From the NCBI GenBank assembly GCA_017303575.1, contig JAFLCL010000017.1, forward strand, positions 1 through 64,000: a stretch of DNA of 64,000 bases, in the 5' to 3' direction. Positions within the stretch are counted from its first letter, which is position 1, and every line of letters starts with the position of its first letter. The notes beneath the pieces are model-generated. The model had not been told where the DNA came from, made no database searches, and saw only the letters and a list, made by a program, of their open reading frames with translations. This DNA comes from Deltaproteobacteria bacterium. Its GTDB lineage: Bacteria > Myxococcota_A > Polyangia > Polyangiales > Sandaracinaceae. Shown in pieces: positions 1-7,259 of the stretch. The position numbers and the translations under genes were made by a program.

Positions 1-601
1 GCGTCCATACGGGGACGGGCGCCGCGGGCGGCGGGGTGATGGGCGACATCGCGGGCGAGCGCGCGGGCGACATCGCAGGTCGCGCCGAAGGGCCGGCCAT
101 GGTCGGCGCGTAGGCGGGCGTGTGGGGTGTCACCGCGCTCGGTGGGGGTGCCGGCGTGGGCGCGGGCGTCTGTCCCGCAGAGCTCGGGCTCGGTGGATCG
201 GCCACGAGCGCACCGAGCGCGAGCGCATCGATCACCGCGCGATCTGCGCGCCCCTTGCCGATCAAGGCGACGAGCGCGTTGCGATCGAGCAGTCGTCGAT
301 CGTTCATGCACGCGAGCAGGGCCTCGATCGCCTCGCCGCGTCGCATCTCGCGGAGCGCGGCGACGAACGCGCCTCCTGCGGCCGCCATCGGCATCACGAA
401 GCCGAAGAAGCCGCAGCACGCGAGCATCGCGTAGTCCCCGCTGCGGTGGACGGGGTTCTGCGGATCGAACATCGCGACGAGCACGAACGCGAGGCCGCCG
501 ATGCCGAGCACCAGCGGCAGGAGCGCGCCGCCGATCCAGAGGCCGCCTCGGAAGCGGTGCGACTGCACGGCCACGGCAGTCTTCGTCGGATCGACGTGCA
601 C
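1..601 (-). CDS. Hypothetical two-TM membrane protein (partial, C-terminus off window)
   Basis: Read on the minus strand from a GTG at 601, the frame stays open to the window edge, so only the first 200 or so residues are present. After a short polar N-terminus (HVDPTKTAVAV) there are two hydrophobic stretches, GGLWIGGALLPLVLGIGGLAFVL and, about 25 residues later, LACCGFFGFVMPMAAAGGAFVAAL (written here with natural breaks). A soluble helical segment follows (MRRGEAIEALLACMNDRRLL), then a Pro/Ala/Ser/Met-rich low-complexity tail. I do not recognise the family. The start is uncertain because no ATG lies upstream in frame; GTG 601 is the only conventional start before the first membrane segment. 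Codon third-position GC fits a real gene, unlike the overlapping plus-strand frames. Confidence 0.55.
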   Translation of the reverse strand, partial: MHVDPTKTAVAVQSHRFRGGLWIGGALLPLVLGIGGLAFVLVAMFDPQNPVHRSGDYAMLACCGFFGFVMPMAAAGGAFVAALREMRRGEAIEALLACMNDRRLLDRNALVALIGKGRADRAVIDALALGALVADPPSPSSAGQTPAPTPAPPPSAVTPHTPAYAPTMAGPSARPAMSPARSPAMSPITPPPAAPVPVWT

Positions 602-789
602 GGGCGCACGGTATCGCAGATCCCGCGGCCTCGATGGTCGATCCTGTGTGGCAGGACTCGCCCGTCCGCCGTGTGCGGGGCGTGCTCCGAATGGAGCGTG
701 CTGCCGACGTGCTTTCTCGACGCGTCGAGGTCCGCTACCCTCGACCTTCCGCTGGGCACACCGCCCTCCGCGCCTCTTCGGAGGAGTCG

Positions 790-2388
790 ATGCAGAGATT
801 CCGACGCTCCACGGCCGTGCTGCTGTCTGCCGGCCTGACGCTCGCTCCGCTCACCGCGTGCACCGGTGACCTCGATGCACCGCCGATCTCGGGCGGAGGC
901 TCGATCGCGCGCGACGATCGCCTGCCCGTGCGCGTGTGGCGCCTCAGCCCCTCCCAGCTCGACCGCGAGATCGAGCGCGTGCTCGGGCCCGGTGCGCCGG
1001 ACGTCATCCTCCCCGAAGGCGCACCCGATCACGGGATCACCAACATCGCGACGGGCGCGCAGATCGACGACGGCAACGCGTCGGTGCTCGCCGAGGGCAT
1101 CCGCGGCGTGGGCGTGTGGGCCGCCGACAACGGCGCCACGACCTCGCGCTGCGGCGCGACGTTCGGCACCGACGCGTGCATCGACACCTTCCTCGGTTGG
1201 TTCCCCGAGAGCGCCTACCGACGGCCGCTCGAGGCCGACGAGCGCGCAGAGCTGCGCACGCTCTACGACGAGCTGCGCACCGCCATCGACGCCGACTTCG
1301 CGTACGCGGGCCTGGTGCGTGCGGTGCTGCTCTCGCCCGACTTCCTCTACCGCACCGAGCTCGGCCCCGTGGGATCGAGCGAGGCACGCACCACACTCAC
1401 CGATCACGAGATCGCGACGCTGCTCGCGTTCACCGTCACGGATCAGGCGCCCGACGCGGAGCTGCTCGCGGCCGCGGAGGCTGGCGATCTCTCGGATCCC
1501 GACGCGCGCGAGGCGCAGCTGCGGCGCTTGCTCCCGAGCTCGGGCGCTGTGTGGCAGCGCTTCTTCTGGGAGTGGCTCCACATGGACACGCTTCGATCGC
1601 AGGCGATCGAGGTGGACCTCTCCGACGCGCTGCGCGAGCAGATGGAAGAGGAGTACGCCGCGTTCGTCGACCACGTGATCGTGGAGCAGCACGGCAGCTT
1701 CGGAGAGCTCTTCTCCGCGTCGTACACGTTCGCGCAGCCCGAGCTCGCGATGCACTACGGCGCGACGCACCCCGGCAGCGGCCTCCAGCGCATCGACCTC
1801 GACCCGATGGAGCGCGGCGGCCTCCTCACGCAGGGCGCGTGGCTCGTGGCGCACGGAAAGCTCGGTCGCGACAACGTCGTGCGCCGAGGCATGAACGTGT
1901 ACCGCGAGATCATGTGCAACGAGGTGATGGCCCCGGGCATCGACGTGGACGCGGCGCTCGCGGCGCTGGTGCCTGCGGGCGCGAGCGTGCGCGAGATCGC
2001 ACGCATCCGAGGGACGTCGGGCACGTGCGCGGGCTGTCACCACCTCGCCGATCCCGCGGGCCTGGTGTTCGAGACGTACGCGAGCGACGGCAGCTGGCGG
2101 ACCACCTACTCGGACGGTCGACCCGTCGAGCCCTCGATCGATCTCGAGGGCTTCGGCGCGTTCGAGCGCGCGCCCGACTTCACGATGGCGCTCACCGAGG
2201 ACAGCGCGGTGCGCTTCTGCATGGTGCGTCGCTTCGCGGCCTTCACGCTCGGCCGCGACCTCGGCCCCGCCCATCAGCTCACCTGGACCCGCGACGCGCA
2301 GCGCGCGATGCGCGAGAACGACGATCGGCTCGAGGAGCTGCTCGTCGCGATGGTCCGTCATCCCGCGTTCGTGGAGAGGCAGCGATGA
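790..2388 (+). CDS. DUF1592/DUF1588/DUF1585-type secreted c-haem-motif lipoprotein
   Basis: A 532-residue protein whose start is set by a strong GGAGGAG ribosome-binding site just before ATG 790. The N-terminus is a lipoprotein signal (LTLAPLTAC, lipid cysteine C24). The body matches the planctomycete/myxobacterial DUF1592-DUF1588-DUF1585 group. The DUF1588-like part carries RRGMNVYREIMC and then a single haem motif CAGCH (C413, C416, H417) in CAGCHHLADPAGLVFETY. The C-terminal DUF1585-like part has RFCMVRRFAAFTLGR. In other genomes this family sits next to DUF1552 genes, as here (2444-3922). The molecular function is unknown. The haem motif and export suggest an extracytoplasmic redox role, which is inference. 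Confidence 0.9.
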   Translation: MQRFRRSTAVLLSAGLTLAPLTACTGDLDAPPISGGGSIARDDRLPVRVWRLSPSQLDREIERVLGPGAPDVILPEGAPDHGITNIATGAQIDDGNASVLAEGIRGVGVWAADNGATTSRCGATFGTDACIDTFLGWFPESAYRRPLEADERAELRTLYDELRTAIDADFAYAGLVRAVLLSPDFLYRTELGPVGSSEARTTLTDHEIATLLAFTVTDQAPDAELLAAAEAGDLSDPDAREAQLRRLLPSSGAVWQRFFWEWLHMDTLRSQAIEVDLSDALREQMEEEYAAFVDHVIVEQHGSFGELFSASYTFAQPELAMHYGATHPGSGLQRIDLDPMERGGLLTQGAWLVAHGKLGRDNVVRRGMNVYREIMCNEVMAPGIDVDAALAALVPAGASVREIARIRGTSGTCAGCHHLADPAGLVFETYASDGSWRTTYSDGRPVEPSIDLEGFGAFERAPDFTMALTEDSAVRFCMVRRFAAFTLGRDLGPAHQLTWTRDAQRAMRENDDRLEELLVAMVRHPAFVERQR

Positions 2389-2447
2389 AGAAGCTCTCTG
2401 TTTCCGACGGGTCGCTCGGGTCTGGTCATCGCGGCGGTGCGCGATGA
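2385..2447 (+). other. Possible 20-codon coupling ORF between the DUF1592 and DUF1552 genes
   Basis: An ATG at 2385 overlaps the TGA of the upstream gene (ATGA, 2385-2388). Its 20-codon frame (begins MKKLSVSDGS) ends in a TGA at 2445-2447 that overlaps the ATG of the next gene (ATGA, 2444-2447). It therefore bridges the 55-bp gap exactly. It may be a translational-coupling minicistron or chance. No separate function is claimed. Confidence 0.35.
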
Positions 2448-3922
2448 CCCGACTCTCTCGCCGCGTCTTCGGCACGCTCTTCGGTGGCACCGCAGCTGCC
2501 GCTGCGCTGAGCCCCGGGTTCTTCCGCTGGCTCGAGCGCGATCTCGCGAGCGTGGCTTCGGCGCAGGACATGCGCGGACCGCCGCGCTTCTTGGCGGTGC
2601 GCACGCCGCACGGTGTCGATCGCGACTACTGGGTCCCCAAGGAGACGGCGGGCCACATCGACCCGCGGGGCACGGACGTGGCGCTCGGCGATCTCACGTT
2701 CGAGTACGACAACGCGATCCTCACGCCGCTCATGCCGTGGCGATCCCAGATCACCGTGCTCGACGGTCTCGACACGCAGGTCTGCAAAGAGGGCACGCGC
2801 GCCGACCGACGCACGTTCCACGGTCATCAAGAGCAGGGCTCGCTGCTCACCGGCGCGCAGCCGCCCGCCGACCGTGAGAGCGCGAACTACGACCATCACC
2901 ACTCGCTCGACTTCTATCTCCACGGCCGCATCGGCGCGCCGGCCCTGCTCACCGCGTGCGTCGAGGGCACCGGCGGCTGGAAGGCGATGAGCTACGACGA
3001 CAACGGCCTGCCCCGCGATCCGCAGTCGGATCCGGCCACAGTGTTCCGTGCGGCGTTCCCCGCCGACTACGACCCGGGCACGCCGATGGTCGACACCAGC
3101 GCGGGCGAGCGCTTGATCCTCGAGCACAACATCGCGCGCCTCACGCGCTTGCGGGATCGACTGACGGGGGCCGAGCGCATGCGTGTCGAGGCGCACCTGG
3201 CGGCGATGATGCGCCTCTTGCCGACGGGCACGATCGGCGGCTCGGGCGTGTGCACGACCCGCGGCTCCGACGTGCCCACGATCGGCGGCAGCGTTCGCTC
3301 GCTCGCCGATGTCGAGGCCGTGACGCGTGCCCATGCGCGCACGATCGCGCAGGCCTTCGCGTGCAACCGCTCGCGCGTCGCCACGCTGCAGATCCTGAAC
3401 GACTATCCGAACTGGCCCACGCTCTTGCCCGAGGTCGCGGCCGCCGCGAGCGCTGCGGGCTACGCCGCCGACTACCGCTTCCACGAGAACCTCGTGCACG
3501 ACTACTGGGGTGCGGCGGGACCGACGGTGCGCGCGGGCTACACGAGCGGGCTTCGCTGGCTCGCCTCGATGTTCGCGGCGGTGCTCGAAGAGCTCGACGG
3601 CATCGCCGATCCGCAGGACCCCAGCGGCGGCTCGATCCTCGCGAACACCGTGGTGTTCTGGCACAACGAGTTCGGGCACGACGGACACGACAACCAGCAC
3701 ACGCGTCATCCCGCCGTGATCGCCGGCGGCGGCGGACAGGTGCTCAAGCTCGGGCGCTACCTGCGTCTGCGCGACATCGCGAGCGATGCGCGCGTGCCTC
3801 ACAACCTCTTGCTCACGAGCATCGCGCATGCGATGGGCTTCGACGACGTCGACTACTTCGGCGATCGCGATCTCGCGGGTCGCGCGCAGTACCAGGGCCC
3901 GCTCGTCCCGCTGATGGTGTGA
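2444..3922 (+). CDS. DUF1552 family Tat-exported protein
   Basis: A 492-residue protein starting MTRLSRRVFGTLFGG. The twin arginine in SRRVFG, followed by a hydrophobic Ala-rich stretch and ending near VASAQ, is a typical Tat signal. The remainder matches the DUF1552 family: FLAVRTPHGVDRDYW, the TFHGHQEQGSLLTG region, and the C-terminal TVVFWHNEFGHDGHDN segment, which resembles DUF1501/sulfatase-like proteins. It lies directly after the DUF1592 gene and is probably cotranscribed with it, since the pair is conserved in Planctomycetes and Myxococcota. The catalytic role is unknown. The His-rich segments could bind metal, but that is inference. Confidence 0.88.
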   Translation: MTRLSRRVFGTLFGGTAAAAALSPGFFRWLERDLASVASAQDMRGPPRFLAVRTPHGVDRDYWVPKETAGHIDPRGTDVALGDLTFEYDNAILTPLMPWRSQITVLDGLDTQVCKEGTRADRRTFHGHQEQGSLLTGAQPPADRESANYDHHHSLDFYLHGRIGAPALLTACVEGTGGWKAMSYDDNGLPRDPQSDPATVFRAAFPADYDPGTPMVDTSAGERLILEHNIARLTRLRDRLTGAERMRVEAHLAAMMRLLPTGTIGGSGVCTTRGSDVPTIGGSVRSLADVEAVTRAHARTIAQAFACNRSRVATLQILNDYPNWPTLLPEVAAAASAAGYAADYRFHENLVHDYWGAAGPTVRAGYTSGLRWLASMFAAVLEELDGIADPQDPSGGSILANTVVFWHNEFGHDGHDNQHTRHPAVIAGGGGQVLKLGRYLRLRDIASDARVPHNLLLTSIAHAMGFDDVDYFGDRDLAGRAQYQGPLVPLMV

Positions 3923-3925
3923 GCC

Positions 3926-6541
3926 TCAGCGACGACGCGTGGCGCGCCACGGATCGTCGCGATCGCCTCGGGGGATCATCTTCCGCTCGAGCGACTCGCG
4001 CTTGGCGAAGGCGACGAGCACGGCCAGCACGATCGCGAGGAGGAGGCCGGTCCAGAACCAGGGGACGCCGCTGGCGCGCGCGACCACGCGATGCCGGCCT
4101 GCGCCGACGCGCACCGAGAGGAAGCCCGGCGCGACGAGGCGCACATCGTCGATCTCGGTTCCATCGACGAGCACGCCCCAGCTCCGGAACGCCGTCACCC
4201 GCAGCACCACGTCGATCGGTGTCGCGCTCTCGATCTCTGCCTCGAGGGCGCCCGACTCGCGCGGGACCTCGTTCACCCGCGCGCGCGACGCGTCGCAGTC
4301 GTCCTGCGGCTCCACGGTGACGACGAGGCCGCCGCGGCTCCGGTCGAGCGCGACGAGGGCTGTGGGCGAGAGCACGCGATCGGCGCCCGCCGCGGTGGAG
4401 AGCTCCTCGCGCAGGTGCTCACGCAGCGCCTCGTCGTCTCCGCGCCACGTCTCGATCACGCAGCCCACGCCGACGAGCGTGGTCGCCGGCGCATGGCTGA
4501 GGACACGCAGGCCTCCGCGCGGCTCGCTCGCGGTCCACGAGGGCGGCGGTTCGACGTCCGAGGTCTCGAGCACGTGACGCACGCCGAGCGCCTCGGCGCG
4601 CGCGCTCGCTCCTTCGCGCGAGGGCTCGAGCCGTGAGAACGCGAGCCACGTCGAGCCCACGTGGGATCCTGCGCTGGGGCTCGCAGCCAGGGGCACGGCG
4701 CTGTCGAGCGCGAGGCCATCGAGCTCCACGCACTGCGCCAGCGCGAGCGAGTCGCTGGCGTACCAGAGCCGACCGCCCTCGAGAGAGCCGAGCAACGCAG
4801 CCACGTCGCCGTGCACGTAGCCCTCGGGCGTGACCGCACCGCAAGGGAGCTCACGCCGCGAGTCCAGCGCGCCGCGTGTCCTCGTCGCGAACGCGATGCG
4901 CTCGGGGAGCGCCAGCGCGAGCACGCCGCCCACGACCGCGAGCGCGGCGATCCCCGCGATGCGATCCAGCGCGGGTGCCCACGCCTCGACGATCTGCTCG
5001 AGCCTCGGCGCGGCCTCTTCGAGCACGATCGAGAGCGAGAGCGCGATCATCACCGGCGCGATCGCGATGGCGTGAACGGGGACGAGCCAGGAGATGGCGG
5101 CCGTTGCCATCGGGCCACCGCTCTCGCCGAAGAGCATCCGCGCGAGAACGGGCCACGCGAGCGCGACGCCGACGAGCACGAGGCCTGCGCGCGCGCTCGG
5201 GCGCTTGATCAAGAGAACGAGCGCGAGGATCGCTGCGATCGCGACGTAGCTGAGGACGGGCGTGCGCGCGTGGTCGAGCAGATCACCACCGAGCAGCCAT
5301 GCGTCGAGCCGCTCGATCGGGAAGCCGACCCGACGCCACGCGAGCTCCGGCGGCGGTCCGAACGGAACCCCGAGATCGAGGAAGCCCTGGCCATAGATCG
5401 CCACCGAGATCGCGAGCGTGGCGAGGCTCGCGCGCAGGGTCTCGCGGAGACCCGCGCCGTGGCCTCCCACGGCGTTCCCGAGCGCCGTGAGGACCAGCGT
5501 GAACACCACCAGCGGCGGCGAGAGCAGCACGCCGATCACGAGAAGCAGCGGGGCGATCCATCGCACCTCGGCGCGCACGATCTCCGCCGCAGCGATCATG
5601 CAGAGCGGCAGCGCGAGCGTGCTCCCGAGCAAGCCCGCTTCGAAGAACGCCTCGAAACCTCCCGCGAACGGCGTGTTCGGCGCTGTCCACGCGAGGAGCA
5701 TCGCGCCGAGCAGCGCGTACACGGGGCGGACGCTCGCGCGCACAGCGGCGACGTAGGCCGCGAGCGGCGTCAGGAGCGCGCCGAGGGTCCCGAGCGCGTG
5801 CGTCGCGCCGATCGGCGTGAGCCCGAGTGCGATCAGCGCTCGCACGAGGAGGGGAACGAGACCGGGCTCGTGAAGACCGAAGGGAAAGCCTGCGAGCGGC
5901 CCCGCGACCCAGCCGCGCGACAGACCCGAGCGCGCGAGCTCCACCGCGACCTCGGCGTGACCGAGCTCGTCGCCGAAGATCGAGGGCTCCACCGCCGCGA
6001 ACGGCGCGAGCAGCGCGAGCGGCGCCGCGGTGAGCAGGGCGAGCGCGCCGCAGATCACGAGCGTGGTCGGTGACGACTCGCTCCTGAACGCCGACTCCGA
6101 GGCCTGCGATCCCTCGCGCTCGAGGAACACCACGCTCGCGCCCAGCACGAGCGCGTACAGCGTGGAGAGCCCGACGACGCGCAGATCGAGGCGCTCTCCA
6201 CCCTCGAGCCCGAGCGAGATCAGGAGGCCGATCGCCGCGATCGCGACGAGCACCAGCAAGCCCGTGCGCGCCGCGAGCAGCATGCGCGTGCGTCGATCGA
6301 GCGCCGCGCGGGCCGCGCGCCCCGCTTCCTGTGCGACGACGCGCCGACGATCCTCCAGCGCGCGCTGCACGCCGGGCCACTGCGACACGGGCTTGGCCTC
6401 GCGCGTCTTCACGTCGAGCAGCTCGTGCTCGGGACCGAGCTCTCCCTTGCGGATCAAGACGAGGATCTCGAGCGCCGCGAAGGGACCGTGATCCTGTCCC
6501 TCCTTGCGCACGAGCCATCGCTTGCCGTCGTCGCCTCTCAC
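3926..6541 (-). CDS. Large multi-pass membrane protein with N-terminal GYF_2-like domain and YfhO/GT-C-like body
   Basis: An 871-residue protein with a GTG start (6541), the first start before a recognisable domain. Residues 4-60 (KRWLVRKEGQDHGPF and on to a conserved W) resemble the GYF_2/DUF4339 domain found on many bacterial membrane proteins. From about residue 95 there are at least ten hydrophobic helices, a long extracytoplasmic region (about 590-820), and a last helix before a basic tail. The motif GFPFGLHEPGLVPLLVRAL and the end (SWGVLVDGTEIDD then VRVGAGRHRVVARASG) resemble the YfhO or 6-pyruvoyl-tetrahydropterin-synthase-related GT-C-like families, which use lipid-linked sugars. Substrate unknown. 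The gene converges on the DUF1552 gene with a 3-bp gap. Confidence 0.75.
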   Translation of the reverse strand: MRGDDGKRWLVRKEGQDHGPFAALEILVLIRKGELGPEHELLDVKTREAKPVSQWPGVQRALEDRRRVVAQEAGRAARAALDRRTRMLLAARTGLLVLVAIAAIGLLISLGLEGGERLDLRVVGLSTLYALVLGASVVFLEREGSQASESAFRSESSPTTLVICGALALLTAAPLALLAPFAAVEPSIFGDELGHAEVAVELARSGLSRGWVAGPLAGFPFGLHEPGLVPLLVRALIALGLTPIGATHALGTLGALLTPLAAYVAAVRASVRPVYALLGAMLLAWTAPNTPFAGGFEAFFEAGLLGSTLALPLCMIAAAEIVRAEVRWIAPLLLVIGVLLSPPLVVFTLVLTALGNAVGGHGAGLRETLRASLATLAISVAIYGQGFLDLGVPFGPPPELAWRRVGFPIERLDAWLLGGDLLDHARTPVLSYVAIAAILALVLLIKRPSARAGLVLVGVALAWPVLARMLFGESGGPMATAAISWLVPVHAIAIAPVMIALSLSIVLEEAAPRLEQIVEAWAPALDRIAGIAALAVVGGVLALALPERIAFATRTRGALDSRRELPCGAVTPEGYVHGDVAALLGSLEGGRLWYASDSLALAQCVELDGLALDSAVPLAASPSAGSHVGSTWLAFSRLEPSREGASARAEALGVRHVLETSDVEPPPSWTASEPRGGLRVLSHAPATTLVGVGCVIETWRGDDEALREHLREELSTAAGADRVLSPTALVALDRSRGGLVVTVEPQDDCDASRARVNEVPRESGALEAEIESATPIDVVLRVTAFRSWGVLVDGTEIDDVRLVAPGFLSVRVGAGRHRVVARASGVPWFWTGLLLAIVLAVLVAFAKRESLERKMIPRGDRDDPWRATRRR

Positions 6542-6616
6542 GCGAAAAGGGTCGCACGTGCCCCCGAGCGCCCGCGAGAATGTCGCCGCTCGGAGGGCGC
6601 CGCGCGGCTCGAGGGC

Positions 6617-7198
6617 TCACACGACGAACTGGAACGTCATGCGGTGCGGTTGGTTCGGTACGTAGCAGCAGGGCGAGGGGCCCGACGCCAAGAGGAGGGA
6701 CGGTCGAAACCAGGGGTCGCTGTCGTTCTGCGGATCCCCAGGGAAATACAGCTGGGTCGTGAGCACGGGCCGGCCGTTCGCGTGCACCTTCGCGTGAAGA
6801 TGCGCAGGCCGGTACGCGCCGCCGTTGAGGTAGCGACCGGGCACGATCGTCTCGACCCGGAAGATGCCGTTCGCGTCGCAGCGGACGATGCCCCGGTAGC
6901 GATCGCCGTCGAGGTCGTACTCGCCGTGCTCGTCCGCCTGCCACAGCTCGATCGTGGTGCCGCGCAGCGGGCGGCACGCGGCGTCCGTGACCCTGCCGCT
7001 GATCACGAGCGGCGCGCTCGCCATCTCACCGACCAACCGTGATCGAAAGGGCGCGCCCGGGCGATAGAACGGTCCCTCGATGTTGGGCTCGGTCGGCGCG
7101 GCGGCGCAGGCCTGCGCGAGCACGAGCCGCGAAGGACCGACGAGCGCGAGGCCTGCGAGCGATCCGAGCCCTGCGAGGAGGAGATGGCGACGTTGCAT
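6617..7198 (-). CDS. Secreted intradiol ring-cleavage dioxygenase-like protein
   Basis: A 193-residue protein. ATG 7198 is chosen because an AAGGAG site precedes it and a signal-like sequence follows (MQRRHLLLAGLGSLAGLALV, with a twin arginine, ending near LAQA). The mature part is the compact intradiol dioxygenase fold: TEPNIEGPFYRPGAPFRS, ELWQADEHGEYDLDG, and PGRYLNGGAYRPAHLHAKV. Expected ferric ligands are present: Y94 (or Y101), Y123, H133 and H135. Cytoplasmic catechol dioxygenases are longer, and exported forms of this size are common in Myxococcota and actinobacteria. Substrate unknown. Its upstream region carries an element (7218-7253) shared with the small secreted protein gene at 10969-11301. 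Confidence 0.88.
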   Translation of the reverse strand: MQRRHLLLAGLGSLAGLALVGPSRLVLAQACAAAPTEPNIEGPFYRPGAPFRSRLVGEMASAPLVISGRVTDAACRPLRGTTIELWQADEHGEYDLDGDRYRGIVRCDANGIFRVETIVPGRYLNGGAYRPAHLHAKVHANGRPVLTTQLYFPGDPQNDSDPWFRPSLLLASGPSPCCYVPNQPHRMTFQFVV

Positions 7199-7217
7199 GA
7201 GGAGCTCCTTTCGCTCT

Positions 7218-7253
7218 CCGAACGCACACGCTCCGCGACCGGCGCACGAAAAG
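7218..7253 (-). promoter_or_regulatory. Conserved upstream element, copy A (putative alternative-sigma promoter)
   Basis: Read on the minus strand: block 1 CTTTTCGTGCGCCGGTCG, 8 variable bases, block 2 GTGCGTTCGG, then 19 bases including AAGGAG to ATG 7198. The same two blocks, spacer length and distance to ATG occur at 11321-11356. The block separation fits -35/-10 elements of an ECF-type promoter. Confidence 0.6.
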
Positions 7254-7259
7254 AGACCG

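Noticed and set aside
394-2604. 736-residue minus-strand ORF opposite the DUF1592 gene
   Set aside because: Arg/Ala/His-rich composition with no domain; a shadow of the plus-strand gene in GC-rich DNA.
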